The notes: generated from the sequence alone by a model not told the origin. Positions 30,887-41,400 are shown, counted from the first letter of the stretch. The stretch is DNA of 64,000 nucleotides from Bartonella queenslandensis (GCF_018155095.1 NZ_NAAI01000005.1:1-64000); one strand, 5' to 3'. Made by a program: numbers and translations.

Positions 30887-31252
30887 ATGTCAAAAAAAGT
30901 CATGATCGTAGAAGATAACGAGCTTAATATGAAGTTATTCCGTGATCTTGTAGAAGCGAGTGGCTATGAAACCGTTGAAACACGTAATGGTCTTATGGCA
31001 TTAGATTTGGCGCATTCATCGATGCCATCTCTCATTCTTGTGGATATTCAATTGCCAGAGGTCTCTGGAATAGATGTTATTAAACAATTAAAAGCAGATA
31101 AAGAGCTTCAATCAATTCCTGTTGTTGCTGTAACAGCTTTTGCTATGAAGGGGGATGAAGAACGAATTCGTGCCAGTGGATGCGAAGAATATATGTCAAA
31201 GCCTATTTCCGTCCCTCATTTTATCACAATGGTAAAACATTTTGTGGACTGA
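30887..31252 (+). CDS. divK: Single-domain response regulator DivK
   Basis: 121 residues, a receiver domain with no output domain. The acidic pocket is Glu9-Asp10 (MIVEDNELN), the phospho-acceptor is Asp53 (ILVDIQLPE) and the conserved lysine is in YMSKPIS. In Caulobacter and Rhizobiales DivK works with the PleC/DivJ kinases to control DivL-CckA-CtrA and the cell cycle. Usually pleD follows divK; here rpsI on the other strand does. GGGCGGAG is upstream. Two broken copies of its 5' end lie at 28017 and 29283. Confidence 0.92.
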   Translation: MSKKVMIVEDNELNMKLFRDLVEASGYETVETRNGLMALDLAHSSMPSLILVDIQLPEVSGIDVIKQLKADKELQSIPVVAVTAFAMKGDEERIRASGCEEYMSKPISVPHFITMVKHFVD

Positions 31253-31514
31253 AACCTTGTTAAGTGATGATAGAATAAAGACACTGAAAAGTTTATAAGA
31301 TTGCTAAAGTTATTGCGCAAATATTTTTGTGCTTTAGCGCGTGGATATATTCAAGTTAGTAAAACAGATTTTAAAAATTAAAACTGAAGTTTTGAATTTT
31401 TTGGTCTATTTTTTTACTTTTTGTCTTAAGAGAAGCGGTTGTTTTGCATTCTTGTTTTTTTCTAATCGGTATAGATTTTCTCCTAAATTCATCTAAAAGT
31501 CTGTTTTAGTAGGA

Positions 31515-31545
31515 TGAAAAAAAGCCCCGATGAAAACAGGGCTCT
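31515..31545 (-). terminator. Terminator of rplM-rpsI
   Basis: Read on the minus strand, AGCCC and GGGCT form a stem (loop TGTTTTCATCG), followed by seven T. It lies 23 bases after the rpsI stop codon. Confidence 0.85.
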
Positions 31546-31567
31546 ATATATTGCACAAGAATTGAAA

Positions 31568-32053
31568 TTAACGTTTTGAAAATTGGAAAGAGCGACGCGC
31601 TTTCGCTTTACCGTATTTTTTACGTTCAACAACACGGCTATCGCGGGTAAGAAATCCCCCTTTTTTCAAAATTGGACGAAGTTCGGGTTCATAATAGGTT
31701 AAGGCTTTAGAAATACCATGGCGTACTGCACCAGCTTGCCCAGAAAGACCACCACCTGCAACGGTTGCAATAATATCAAATTGGGTATCTCTGTTTGTTG
31801 CAACAATTGGTTGACGAAGAATCATTCTTAGAACAGGACGTGCAAAATATTTGTCAAATTCCTTGTTGTTAATGATAATTTTCCCAGAGCCCGGTTTAAT
31901 CCACACGCGAGCAACAGCATCTTTTCGTTTTCCTGTTGCATAGGCACGTCCTTGAGAATCAAGCTTTTGCACGTGGACAGGAACAATATTTTCACGGGTT
32001 TCTGTAATACTTGTTGCCATGCTAAGTTCAGAAAGAGAATTAATTTCAGCCAT
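31568..32053 (-). CDS. rpsI: 30S ribosomal protein S9
   Basis: 161 residues from the ATG at 32053, which has AAGGA about 12 bases before it. A TTG two codons upstream is possible but less likely. S9 reaches the P-site tRNA anticodon with its C-terminal tail, visible as [29 protein letters not shown] opens the conserved domain at about residue 39. The extra N-terminal about 38 residues are usual in Rhizobiales. It is 2 bases from rplM. Confidence 0.96.
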   Translation of the reverse strand: MAEINSLSELSMATSITETRENIVPVHVQKLDSQGRAYATGKRKDAVARVWIKPGSGKIIINNKEFDKYFARPVLRMILRQPIVATNRDTQFDIIATVAGGGLSGQAGAVRHGISKALTYYEPELRPILKKGGFLTRDSRVVERKKYGKAKARRSFQFSKR

Positions 32054-32055
32054 AA

Positions 32056-32520
32056 TCAAGCAATCCTTTTGTTTTTGCGGTTTAAAGCACCAACGTCAAG
32101 AGATTCGGGCTGTTGCGCTTCATGAGGATGTTGGCTTCCAGCATAAACACGGAGGTTCTTCAATTGACGGCGACCAAGGGGGCCACGCGGAATCATACGT
32201 TCTACAGCTTTTTCAACAACGCGTTCGGGAAAACGTCCTTCAAGAAGCTGACGCGCTGTACGTTCTTTGATTCCACCAATATAGCCGGTATGCCAATAAT
32301 ATTTTTTATCCGTATATTTCTTACCGGTGAGAGCTATTTTATCGGCATTGATGACAATAACATTGTCACCATCATCAACATGTGGCGTAAATGTAGCTTT
32401 ATGTTTGCCACGTAAGCGGTTTGCAACAAATGTGGCAAGACGCCCTAAAACAAGGTTTTCTGCGTCAATAATAACCCATTTTTTCACCACTTCAGTTGGC
32501 TTTTGTGAAAAAGTTGCCAT
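32056..32520 (-). CDS. rplM: 50S ribosomal protein L13
   Basis: 154 residues. L13 is an early 50S assembly protein. The motifs [37 protein letters not shown] and [20 protein letters not shown] are diagnostic. It forms the usual rplM-rpsI pair and is divergent from recJ. Confidence 0.97.
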   Translation of the reverse strand: MATFSQKPTEVVKKWVIIDAENLVLGRLATFVANRLRGKHKATFTPHVDDGDNVIVINADKIALTGKKYTDKKYYWHTGYIGGIKERTARQLLEGRFPERVVEKAVERMIPRGPLGRRQLKNLRVYAGSQHPHEAQQPESLDVGALNRKNKRIA

Positions 32521-32540
32521 AGAAGTATCCTTTAATTAAA

Positions 32541-32559
32541 GCCCCTGTAGCATGAGGGC
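32541..32559 (-). promoter_or_regulatory. Small hairpin in the rplM leader
   Basis: On the minus strand GCCCT (loop CATGCTAC) pairs with AGGGGC, followed by TTT, about 20 bases before the rplM start codon. It may influence translation initiation or be an attenuator; I do not know of a matching family. Confidence 0.3.
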
Positions 32560-32623
32560 ATTTTCATTGTTTGCGTTGAAAATTGTTAGCACAGCGAAAT
32601 ATTTAACGCGTATTGATTATTCT

Positions 32624-32650
32624 GATATAATGTCTTTCTCTTTACGTCAA
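32624..32650 (-). promoter_or_regulatory. Probable promoter of rplM-rpsI
   Basis: On the minus strand CTTGACG is followed 15 bases later by TATATC. CTTGAC is the favoured -35 of housekeeping promoters in alphaproteobacteria. The start point would give a leader of about 100 bases before rplM. Confidence 0.45.
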
Positions 32651-32816
32651 GAGAAAATAAAAACTTTATAAAACAGTGCTTTATGAGTGAGGTATTATAA
32701 TACCTTATTGAAATAAGTTTATGGACAATTTAAACTTAAAAGGAATGTTACAAAAGACTATTTTATCTTTAACGCGTGATTGTATTTTATTGATCTTCAT
32801 TATAAAATAAATAACA

Positions 32817-34598
32817 ATGCAGTTGTCTCGTTATTTTCTCAATGTTGAATTTTCTGCTTGTGGTCAAGCGTGGTTGGATGCTCTTGATGTTCAAGGGATA
32901 AAAAATGCGCGTGCTATTTCTCAAAAGTTTGGTTTTCCAGATCAATTAGCGCGAGTCCTTTCAGCAAGAGATGTAGATGAAACTGAAGCTGTTTCTTTTA
33001 TTAATCCAACATTACGAACGCTTATGCCGGATCCAGAAAGTTTTAGAGATATGCAATGTGCTGCAGAGCGTATTGTTAAGGCTCTTCTCAATCAAGAACA
33101 GGTTGCTGTTTTTGGTGATTATGATGTTGATGGTGCATGCGCATCAGCACTCATAGCGCGTTTTTTTCGTTATTTTGGGATTGAAGTCAGAATTTATATT
33201 CCTGATCGTATTATTGAAGGCTATGGACCGAATGAACAGGCAATGAGAATGCTCGTGCAAGAAGGGGCTCGTTTAATTATCACTGTTGATTGTGGTGCAA
33301 ATAGTCCAGATGCTGTAAAAGCGGCGAGGCTTGCAGGTGCTGATGTTGTGATTTTAGATCATCATCAAATGTCAGAGATTCATCAAGAAGCTGTTGCTCT
33401 TGTCAATCCTAATCGCCCTGATGATTTTTCTGGACAAGGGCATTTATGTGCAGCGGGTGTTGTCTTTGTTACATTAGCTTGGGTTCATCATTTGTTGCGG
33501 AAAAAACAATTTGAAGGTCAACTGCCTGATCTTCTCAGTATGCTTGATCTTGTTGCATTGGCAACCATATGTGATGTTGTTCCATTACAGGGGGTTAACC
33601 GTGCTTTTGTGGTAAAAGGACTGCAAGTTGCTCGTTCTATGCATAATCCAGGGATAGCAGCTTTGACAAAGGTTGCACGGATAGGGGAGCCACTTAATAG
33701 TTTTCATTTAGGTTTTTTGTTAGGTCCTAGAATTAATGCAGGAGGGCGCATCGGTGATCAAGCTTTGGGAGCACGTTTGCTTAGCTGTGAGAATAAAGAT
33801 GAAGCGGAAAAAATAGCAGAACAATTAGATCAGCTTAATCAAGAACGCCAAGAAATGGAGAACATTCAATTAGCACAGGCGGAATCTTATATTGCTTCTC
33901 TTTATCAAGATCAAAAAACACCAGTATCACTTGTCATTTCTCATCAAGAATGGCATCCGGGAATTATTGGTATTCTTGCATCCCGCCTCAAAGAGCGTTT
34001 TTTTTGTCCTGTTTTTGCTATTGCTTTGAAGGAAGATGGAAATGGCGTAGGGTCGGGACGCTCAATTAATGGCATAGATTTAGGTGCACTCGTTCGTGAA
34101 GCTGTTACACTCAATTTATTAGAAAAAGGAGGGGGGCATAGTATGGCAGCAGGAGTTACAATTCAATCGACGAAAATTGAAATTTTTCGAAAATGGCTAG
34201 AAGAAAAAGTTTCTGTAATGGTTTCACAGTTGCATGCAAAAAAGTCTCTTAGGATAGATGGTTCTCTTTCTGCTTCTGGTGTTAATCAAGCGCTATTTGA
34301 GCTGCTTGAAAAGGCAGGGCCTTTTGGGACAGGGAATGCAACACCTGTTTTTGTTCTACCCTCTCATCGATTAATGAATTTATCTGAAGTTGGTAAAGGA
34401 CATCTTCGCCTTATTGTATCTAATGTGGAAGGAAAAAAACTGCAAGGAATAGCTTTTCGTGCTGTAGGAACCGCGCTTGGTAATTTTCTCTCTGAAAATA
34501 TTGGTGAAATGATCCATTTAGCTGGTCATCTTAGTTTGAATTATTGGAATGGAACGATCAATCCGCAATTGCGTGTGATTGATGCTGCAGTGGTTTAA
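32817..34598 (+). CDS. recJ: Single-strand-specific exonuclease RecJ
   Basis: 593 residues. RecJ degrades single-stranded DNA 5' to 3' in recombination and mismatch repair. The DHH-family motifs are VFGDYDVDGACAS (about residue 97), VDCGANSPD and LDHHQM. The DHHA1 domain has GSGRSINGIDLG and GGHSMAAGVT. The C-terminal OB-fold part is present. No strong ribosome-binding site precedes the ATG at 32817. It ends 17 bases from the convergent parE. Confidence 0.95.
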   Translation: MQLSRYFLNVEFSACGQAWLDALDVQGIKNARAISQKFGFPDQLARVLSARDVDETEAVSFINPTLRTLMPDPESFRDMQCAAERIVKALLNQEQVAVFGDYDVDGACASALIARFFRYFGIEVRIYIPDRIIEGYGPNEQAMRMLVQEGARLIITVDCGANSPDAVKAARLAGADVVILDHHQMSEIHQEAVALVNPNRPDDFSGQGHLCAAGVVFVTLAWVHHLLRKKQFEGQLPDLLSMLDLVALATICDVVPLQGVNRAFVVKGLQVARSMHNPGIAALTKVARIGEPLNSFHLGFLLGPRINAGGRIGDQALGARLLSCENKDEAEKIAEQLDQLNQERQEMENIQLAQAESYIASLYQDQKTPVSLVISHQEWHPGIIGILASRLKERFFCPVFAIALKEDGNGVGSGRSINGIDLGALVREAVTLNLLEKGGGHSMAAGVTIQSTKIEIFRKWLEEKVSVMVSQLHAKKSLRIDGSLSASGVNQALFELLEKAGPFGTGNATPVFVLPSHRLMNLSEVGKGHLRLIVSNVEGKKLQGIAFRAVGTALGNFLSENIGEMIHLAGHLSLNYWNGTINPQLRVIDAAVV

Positions 34599-34615
34599 AA
34601 AAGGTATTTTTTACA

Positions 34616-36682
34616 TTAGATGTCTAAATTAGAAGCAAAAGTAGAATTTTCTTGTATGAAACGAAATCGTGCTTCTGGTTTTGTTCCCATGAGACTTTCT
34701 ACAGTCTTTTTCGTTTCTTGCATTTCTACGGCATCAATAGAGACACGAAGCAATGTACGTTTTTGAGGATGCATTGTTGTTTCTTTAAGTTGTTCTGCGC
34801 GCATCTCACCTAGCCCTTTAAAACGACCGATTTCAATTTTAGCTTTTCCCGTAAATTCAGTTTTGAGCAATTCATCCTTATGGATGTCATCGCGTGCATA
34901 AGCAACTTTCCCGCCTTGGGATATTCTATAAAGGGGAGGGACGGCGAGATATAAATGTCCCTGATGAATAAGGTCAGGCATTTCTTGAAAGAAGAAGGTA
35001 ATGAGTAGTGATGCAATATGAGCACCATCAACATCAGCATCTGTCATGATGATAATACGTTCATATCTGAGATCTTTTTCACGATACTTAGAGCGTGTTC
35101 CACATCCAAGAGCAAGGATAAGATCGCTAATTGTTTGGCTTGAGTTCATTTTTTCATGTGCCGCACTGGCGACATTTAAGATTTTACCACGAAGAGGTAA
35201 AATTGCTTGATTTGCTCGATTTCTTGCTTGTTTAGCCGATCCTCCTGCCGAATCCCCTTCAACAATGAATAATTCAGCACCCGCCGCATGGTTTTGGCTA
35301 CAATCTGCAAGTTTACCGGGCAGACGTAATTTACGGACAGCAGTTTTTCGACTTATTTCTCTATCTTGGCGTCGTCTAACACGTTCTTCAGCACGTTCAA
35401 TAACCCAATCGAGAAGTTTGGTTGCTTCTTGTGGGGAATTTGCCAACCAATGATCAAAAGGATCGCGGATTGCGCTCTCAACAATACGCTGTGCTTCAAT
35501 GGTTGCTAATCGATCTTTTGTTTGTCCAACAAATTCAGGATTACTGATAAAGACAGAAAGTATTGCAGCTGTTGAAATCATAATATCGTCAGATGTCATG
35601 ATCGTTGCGCGCTTATTTCCTATTAACTCAGCGTAAGATTTCAATCCACGTAAAAGAGCTTGACGTAGTCCTATTTCGTGTGTTCCGCCTTCTCCTGTAG
35701 GAATAGTATTGCAGTAAGATTGCACGCAAGGATCACCACCATGCCAAGCGATAGCCCATTCAACGGAGCCATGGCCGTTATTTTGTTGTGTTTTGCCAGA
35801 AAAAATTTCTGACGTGACGCGATATTCATCTTTTAGTGATGCAAGTAAATAGTCTTTAAGTCCATTGGGAAAATGAAAAACAGCTTTTTCGGGAATATTT
35901 TTTACGCCTTCAAGTATAACGGGATCACAAGACCAGCGAATTTTTACACCACCAAAAAGATAGGCTTTGGAGCAAGCCATCTTATAGATTTTTTCTGGAT
36001 CAAAAGCTGCTTTTTCACCAAAAATTTCACGATCAGGATGAAAACGAACGCGTGTACCACGACGATTATAAACATCCCCTAAATCTTCCAATCCAGATTG
36101 AGGAATACCGCGTGAGAAGCGTTGGCGGTAAAGTTTTCGTTCTCGTGCAACTTCAACTTCCATATCATCAGAAAGAGCATTGACGACAGAAATTCCTACT
36201 CCATGAAGTCCGCCCGCGGTTTGATAAGCTTTTCCATCAAATTTTCCCCCTGAGTGGAGTTGTGTCATAATAACTTCAAGAGTGGATTTGTCAGGCATTT
36301 GAGGATGATTTTCGACAGGGATACCGCGTCCATTATCCGTAACGGTTATATAACCGTTCCTATCTAACGAAACTTCAATGGAGTCTGCATAACCAGCAAC
36401 AGCTTCATCCATCGCATTATCAATAATTTCGGCAAATAAATGATGAAGTGCTTTACTGTCTGTTCCACCGATATACATTCCAGGGCGTAAACGTACAGGC
36501 TCTAAACCTTCAAGCACTCGAATAGAGAGGGCATTATAGTCATCCTCTTGTGTATCTTTTGCACCTTTTTTTGAAATAATCGCTTTTGATTTCATTGGAG
36601 GCTGCTGAGTGTTTTCTGTTGTATTTACCCGAGATTGGGCTTTATTTAAAATACTAAAAAGATCTTTGTTGTTATCGCTCAT
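34616..36682 (-). CDS. parE: DNA topoisomerase IV subunit B
   Basis: 688 residues. ParE is the ATPase subunit that, with ParC, decatenates chromosomes. The GHKL ATPase domain shows RPGMYIGGTD, EIIDNAMDEA and TDNGRGIPV. The transducer domain follows, and the toprim domain has IVEGDSAGGSAKQARNR and DADVDGAHI. The length and the IGGTD form separate it from GyrB, which is longer. The first about 45 residues are a polar, poorly conserved extension. Confidence 0.95.
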   Translation of the reverse strand: MSDNNKDLFSILNKAQSRVNTTENTQQPPMKSKAIISKKGAKDTQEDDYNALSIRVLEGLEPVRLRPGMYIGGTDSKALHHLFAEIIDNAMDEAVAGYADSIEVSLDRNGYITVTDNGRGIPVENHPQMPDKSTLEVIMTQLHSGGKFDGKAYQTAGGLHGVGISVVNALSDDMEVEVARERKLYRQRFSRGIPQSGLEDLGDVYNRRGTRVRFHPDREIFGEKAAFDPEKIYKMACSKAYLFGGVKIRWSCDPVILEGVKNIPEKAVFHFPNGLKDYLLASLKDEYRVTSEIFSGKTQQNNGHGSVEWAIAWHGGDPCVQSYCNTIPTGEGGTHEIGLRQALLRGLKSYAELIGNKRATIMTSDDIMISTAAILSVFISNPEFVGQTKDRLATIEAQRIVESAIRDPFDHWLANSPQEATKLLDWVIERAEERVRRRQDREISRKTAVRKLRLPGKLADCSQNHAAGAELFIVEGDSAGGSAKQARNRANQAILPLRGKILNVASAAHEKMNSSQTISDLILALGCGTRSKYREKDLRYERIIIMTDADVDGAHIASLLITFFFQEMPDLIHQGHLYLAVPPLYRISQGGKVAYARDDIHKDELLKTEFTGKAKIEIGRFKGLGEMRAEQLKETTMHPQKRTLLRVSIDAVEMQETKKTVESLMGTKPEARFRFIQENSTFASNLDI

Positions 36683-36759
36683 AGCGTTTAACTATCTACC
36701 TTATAAAATATTTATTAAAATAAATTTTATGCCTGTTTTTTATTTAAAAATCAACGTTC

Positions 36760-37497
36760 TTAGGAAACATCAATTGTTGGGCCAAAAATTTGTTCAAAAG
36801 CATGTTTGAGAGCAATATCAATATCATGCATTGTTACAGGGCACCCTAAATCAAGAAAGCTTGTTACACCGTGGTTTGTAATTCCACAAGGAACAATTCC
36901 TGAATAATGGGCTAAGTTAGGATTAACATTGATAGAAACGCCATGAAAACTGATCCATTTGCGCATTCGAATGCCTATCGCTGCAATCTTATCTTCGGAA
37001 GAAAGATCATTTTGTTTTGATGGGCAATGCGACTGTTTCACCCAGACACCAACGCGATCTTCTCTGCGTTCGCCCCTAATATTAAAGCTTGCAAGCATTC
37101 GTATGATCCATTCTTCTAACGCACTAATGAAAGCACGAATGTCTTGTTTTCGGCGTTTAAGATCAAGCATAATATAAGCAATACGCTGTCCTGGACCGTG
37201 ATATGTAAATTCACCTCCACGTCCGGCTTCATAAACAGGGAATAAATGAGGCGCTAAAAGATCCTTTTTATCTGCACTCGTACCCGCTGTATAAAGAGAG
37301 GGGTGTTCAAGAAGCCAAACCTGTTCATTGGCAGTTTTTGCAAAAATTTTTTCCACACGTTCTTGCATGTAATGTAGCGCTTCAGGATACTCAACCAAAT
37401 GATCGCTTATTTTCCATTCAACGGGTGGATTTCCTAGAATCGCATTAAAATGATGTGATAAGAGACTACGATCCCTATTTTTTAATTCGAATGTCAT
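36760..37497 (-). CDS. lipB: Octanoyltransferase LipB
   Basis: 245 residues from the ATG at 37497; a TTG two codons upstream is also in frame. LipB moves octanoyl from acyl carrier protein to lipoyl-dependent enzymes, the first step of lipoate synthesis. The motifs are [12 protein letters not shown], the lysine-containing [17 protein letters not shown], and the active-site cysteine in GIVPCGIT. Its neighbour parE lies 77 bases downstream and may be co-transcribed. Confidence 0.95.
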   Translation of the reverse strand: MTFELKNRDRSLLSHHFNAILGNPPVEWKISDHLVEYPEALHYMQERVEKIFAKTANEQVWLLEHPSLYTAGTSADKKDLLAPHLFPVYEAGRGGEFTYHGPGQRIAYIMLDLKRRKQDIRAFISALEEWIIRMLASFNIRGERREDRVGVWVKQSHCPSKQNDLSSEDKIAAIGIRMRKWISFHGVSINVNPNLAHYSGIVPCGITNHGVTSFLDLGCPVTMHDIDIALKHAFEQIFGPTIDVS

Positions 37498-37622
37498 TGG
37501 CAATATTTATCTTAATGTTTGAGTTTTTGTACTGTAATCAGAAAAATAACAAAAGCGTAAGATTAAGAGACACTTGATGAGAATTGCAATGAATTTTATT
37601 TAAAAAACGCGTTATGTTTGTT

Positions 37623-38474
37623 TTACCATCTTCCTGTTGCACCACCACCACCTGATGATCCCCCACCACCTCTGAAACTTCCTCCTCCTGAATGTCCACC
37701 AAAGATTCCACCAGAATTTCTACCACTCGCATTTAAGTTTAAAAACCAAGGTGTAAAGACAATACCCATCCAAAGATACTTTTGTGGACCTATTTTCCTA
37801 CCAAAAATCATGGCAAGAATGGGTAACCCAACTGCTATAAAGAGAATGAGAAACATGATTGTATTTATCATCATTTCTTCTTTTGCAGCTTGTTTACGTT
37901 GTTCTTCAATAGCTTTAGCTTTTTGTTTGATTCGAAAAGAAAAATCAGCATCGCTTTGTGTGATCACTTTGATAATTGCATGAATCGCTTCAACAATTCC
38001 TTTTTGATAATTTCCTTCACGAAAATTAGGAATCATGAAGCTGTTAATGATGACAGAGGAAATAGCATCTGTTAGTTCTCCTTCCAAACCGTAGCCTACC
38101 TCGATACGTGCTTCACGTTCATTGGGTGCGATGACGATTAATACGCCGTTATTGATTTGTTTTTGACCTAACTTCCATGTGCGAAAAAGAGAGTTGCTGT
38201 ATGTCTCTATATCATTGCCCGAAAGAGTAGGGAGCGTTACAAGAACAATTTGATCTCCCGTTTTTTCTTCAAGTGCAGCAAGCTTTTCCGTTAAATTGCT
38301 CTTTGTTGCATGGTCAAGTAAATGAGCCATATCGTTGATATAGCCGGTTAAGGGAGGAAACTTAGTGTGTGCGTAAGTGACATTCCCCAATGCAATGATC
38401 AAGTATAGAATGCTTAAAGGTACCCATAAACGAAGAAAAAAACGACGTTTTATAGAGTGTTGAAATGGTTTCAT
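37623..38474 (-). CDS. TPM-domain membrane protein, YgcG type
   Basis: 283 residues. It has a hydrophobic signal anchor (about 12-35), then a TPM domain (about 38-165, with YINDMAHLLDHATK and EREARIEVGYGLEG). Further hydrophobic segments lie about 200-250, and the C-terminal tail from about 250 is glycine-serine-rich and ends in TGRW. TPM/YgcG proteins commonly pair with LemA, as here: the start overlaps the lemA stop by one base. The biochemical role is not settled; an envelope function is likely. Confidence 0.85.
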   Translation of the reverse strand: MKPFQHSIKRRFFLRLWVPLSILYLIIALGNVTYAHTKFPPLTGYINDMAHLLDHATKSNLTEKLAALEEKTGDQIVLVTLPTLSGNDIETYSNSLFRTWKLGQKQINNGVLIVIAPNEREARIEVGYGLEGELTDAISSVIINSFMIPNFREGNYQKGIVEAIHAIIKVITQSDADFSFRIKQKAKAIEEQRKQAAKEEMMINTIMFLILFIAVGLPILAMIFGRKIGPQKYLWMGIVFTPWFLNLNASGRNSGGIFGGHSGGGSFRGGGGSSGGGGATGRW

Positions 38475-39100
38475 TAATTAAAATTAACCTTTGGTGTTTG
38501 TTGGCTATCCGTATCGATGGTAAAAGTTGGCATCGGTTTAGCATCACGAAACCATAATTTTGCCCAAATCATTGTCGGCATTGTTTTGAGTGCAGTATTG
38601 TAGGCACGAACCGTTTCGATATAATCGCGGCGCGCAACGGAGATACGGTTTTCCGTTCCTTCTAATTGTGATTGAAGAGCAAGAAAGTTCTGGTTTGCTT
38701 TAAGATCTGGATAGTTTTCGACAACCGCCATAAGCCGCGAAAGTGCACTTGATAAATTTGCTTGATTTTTAAGATATTGCTGCATAATTTCCGGATTATT
38801 CAACATATCTGCGTTAATGTTGACTTGCGTTGCTTTGGCACGTGCTTCAATTACATTGGTGAAAACGCTTTTTTCATGGGCGGCATAAGCTTTAACTGTT
38901 TCGACGAGATTGGGGATGAGATCTGTACGGCGTTGATATTGATTGAGCACTTCACTCCATGCTGCGTGTGCTTTTTCTTCATTTGTTGGTATCGTATTAA
39001 ATCCGCAGCCACTTAAAAATGGCACTAACCCTGCCAAAAAAATAATGATTGAAAATTGTTTTAATATTTTAAACATTGAAGAAGTTTGTACATTTAACAT
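38474..39100 (-). CDS. lemA: LemA family lipoprotein
   Basis: 208 residues from the ATG at 39100, supported by GGAG 8 bases upstream. A second ATG eight codons in is closer to the signal peptide but has no such site. A lipobox LSGC ends the signal peptide, so the protein is probably lipid-anchored. The LemA helical domain has AWSEVLNQYQRRTDLIPNLVETVK and later AVVENYPDLKANQNF. LemA-YgcG pairs are widespread; their function is not firmly known. Translationally coupled to the TPM gene. Confidence 0.9.
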   Translation of the reverse strand: MLNVQTSSMFKILKQFSIIIFLAGLVPFLSGCGFNTIPTNEEKAHAAWSEVLNQYQRRTDLIPNLVETVKAYAAHEKSVFTNVIEARAKATQVNINADMLNNPEIMQQYLKNQANLSSALSRLMAVVENYPDLKANQNFLALQSQLEGTENRISVARRDYIETVRAYNTALKTMPTMIWAKLWFRDAKPMPTFTIDTDSQQTPKVNFN

Positions 39101-39559
39101 AAAGTTGTCTCCACAGATATTTTATGTATTATATAGTGTTTATCTTCTTTGTGAAAAGTATTTTGAATTTTATAAACAGACATTATTATTTATAAATTGA
39201 TATCTTTCTGTGTTTTTAGAACGCTTCAGTGGCTTGTTGACATGAAAATAATAATGGGAATATAGATGTCATCTTATGAAAGATCAATAATATTCATATC
39301 AATTGTTCTTATGGCGTATTTTATTATTTTCATAGTATTTTTTATTTCAGAACGTAGCAGATAACAATTGGGGAAGGGGAGAATATAAGCTTCAATCTTA
39401 TAGAAGGAAGAGGTCGTTTCCATTTTCCCTCCTTTAGAAGTTCGCGCTTAACCTATTGGATAAAAAGCTTTTAAATTATGGATATCAATCATTGTGGAGA
39501 AGGGGAAAAATCCTCTGTTGTAAAGCGTTCAATCTTAAAGTGAAAAGTGTGACGGATGA
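39101..39559. other. Spacer upstream of lemA, no gene recognised
   Basis: About 460 bases holding the promoter region for lemA-ygcG (minus strand) and the start of decayed sequence. I see no supported gene. A 68-codon frame at 39456-39662 overlaps the methyltransferase remnant in another frame and is discounted. Confidence 0.5.
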
Positions 39560-39757
39560 GCTGATAATTATGATCGTTATCGTTCTTGTTATCCTCTTAC
39601 CTTATTTAAAATTATACTTCTTCTTTTTAAGAACAAAAAGCATTTGTCTATCGTGGATGTAGGTGCAGGGAAAGGCATTGCATTAGAGAGGATTTTTAAA
39701 GTTTTAGAGAATGAGCACCAATATCGTGCTATCTTTATCCTAAGGAATGGTTTTTAA
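39560..39757 (+). pseudogene. Fragment of a class I SAM-dependent methyltransferase
   Basis: A 65-codon open stretch without a start codon, bounded by in-frame TGA upstream and TAA downstream. It reads ADNYDRYRSCYP, then KNKKHLSIVDVGAGKGIALERIF. The DxYDRYRPSYP block and the VDVGAGKG motif I are typical of small SAM-dependent methyltransferases. The rest of the enzyme is missing, so it is a remnant. The substrate is unknown. Confidence 0.6.
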
Positions 39758-39861
39758 AAAAGCATTTTAGTTTAAAGCGTGATTATTTTTTTGTTTTATA
39801 GGTTTTACAGAAGGATTAATAATGTTAAGAGTTACACTGTAATTAAAAAAGAAAGAAAATT

Positions 39862-41400
39862 ATGACGATTATACTAAAGCCGGGTGAGGTAACGCTTAGC
39901 GAACTTGAAGCTATTTATTTTGATGGTGAAATCAGTAAACTTCATCATGATACGCATGTAGCTATCGAGAAAGGAGCGCAGCGTATTGCTGAAATTGTAG
40001 CTGGAAGTGAGCCTGTGTACGGTATTAATACTGGCTTTGGGAAGTTGGCTTCCATTAAAATTGATGCGGACAAAGTCACTATTTTACAGAGAAATCTTAT
40101 TTTGTCCCATTGTTGTGGGGTAGGAGAGCCTTTAGCTGAAAATATTGTGCGTTTGATCATGAGTTTAAAGCTTATCTCTTTAGGAAGAGGAGCTTCTGGA
40201 GTTCGTCTAGAATTAGTTAATTTGCTGGAAAATATGCTTGAAAAGGGCGTTATTCCTGTCATCCCAGAAAAAGGATCTGTTGGCGCTTCAGGAGATCTTG
40301 CTCCACTTGCTCATATGGCGGCTGTTATGATGGGAGAAGGAGAAGCGTTTTTTCAAAATATTCGTATGAGTGGAGCACTTGCTTTAGAGAAAGCAGGATT
40401 ATCCCCTATTGTTTTAGAGGCAAAGGAAGGTCTAGCTCTTATTAATGGGACTCAAACATCAACAGCACTTGCACTTGCCGGACTTTTTCGAGCTTATCGG
40501 GCATTGTGTGGTGGATTGCTGGCAGGGGCTTTAACGACAGATGCTACCATGGGATCAACGGCGCCATTTCATCCTGATATCCATATTTTACGAGGGCATT
40601 ATGGGCAGATTGCCGTATCGCAAACATTAGAAAAGCTTGTAGAGGATTCAGAAATTCGTGCAGCACATTTACGTGGTGATGAGCGTGTACAAGATCCTTA
40701 CTGTATACGTTGTCAGCCACAGGTTATGGGGGCATGTTTTGATATTTTGTTAGCAGCAGCAAAAACACTGATTATTGAAGCAAATGCTGTTACAGATAAT
40801 CCGTTGATTTTAAGAAATGGTGAGGTTGTATCAGGTGGCAATTTTCATGCTGAGCCTGTCGCTTTTGCAGCTGATCAGATTGCTCTTGCTTTGTGTGAAA
40901 TAGGATCTATTTCTCAACGGCGTATTGCCCTTATGGTTGATCCAGCCGTTTCTTATGGTCTTCCAGCGTTTTTAGCGCACAATGCAGGTCTTAATTCAGG
41001 TTTTATGATTGCTGAAGTAACAGCAGCAGCTTTAATGTCTGAAAATAAGCAAATGGCTCATCCTGCTTCCATTGATTCAACACCAACTTCAGCCAATCAA
41101 GAAGATCATGTTTCAATGGCTTGCCATGGTGCGCGTCGGTTATTGATCATGAGTGAAAACCTTTTTACACTCATTGGTATTGAAACGCTTATTGCAGTAC
41201 AAGGAATTGAATATCGCTCCCCTTTAAAAACAAGTACTCTCTTACAGTCTGTTGTGAAGTGTTTACGCAAAGATATTGCTTCTCTTAAGGAAGATCGCTA
41301 TCTGGCTCCAGATCTTCATCAAGTACATATACTTGTACGTGAAGGGCGCTTATTATCTATTTTACCAGAAACAATTTTTCCTTCATTAAGTTTTCAATAA
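39862..41400 (+). CDS. hutH: Histidine ammonia-lyase
   Basis: 512 residues, full length. HutH removes ammonia from histidine to give urocanate. The MIO cofactor forms from Ala142-Ser143-Gly144 in [23 protein letters not shown] near residue 53 carries the catalytic tyrosine, and [14 protein letters not shown]-type sequence lies later. The rest of the hut pathway (hutU, hutI, hutG) is not in the window, so this is an orphan. The permease at 42606 could supply histidine. Confidence 0.95.
   Translation: MTIILKPGEVTLSELEAIYFDGEISKLHHDTHVAIEKGAQRIAEIVAGSEPVYGINTGFGKLASIKIDADKVTILQRNLILSHCCGVGEPLAENIVRLIMSLKLISLGRGASGVRLELVNLLENMLEKGVIPVIPEKGSVGASGDLAPLAHMAAVMMGEGEAFFQNIRMSGALALEKAGLSPIVLEAKEGLALINGTQTSTALALAGLFRAYRALCGGLLAGALTTDATMGSTAPFHPDIHILRGHYGQIAVSQTLEKLVEDSEIRAAHLRGDERVQDPYCIRCQPQVMGACFDILLAAAKTLIIEANAVTDNPLILRNGEVVSGGNFHAEPVAFAADQIALALCEIGSISQRRIALMVDPAVSYGLPAFLAHNAGLNSGFMIAEVTAAALMSENKQMAHPASIDSTPTSANQEDHVSMACHGARRLLIMSENLFTLIGIETLIAVQGIEYRSPLKTSTLLQSVVKCLRKDIASLKEDRYLAPDLHQVHILVREGRLLSILPETIFPSLSFQ

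Noticed and set aside
37618-37983. Proline-rich 121-codon frame antisense to the TPM gene
   Set aside because: It mirrors the glycine-rich tail codons of the real gene on the minus strand.
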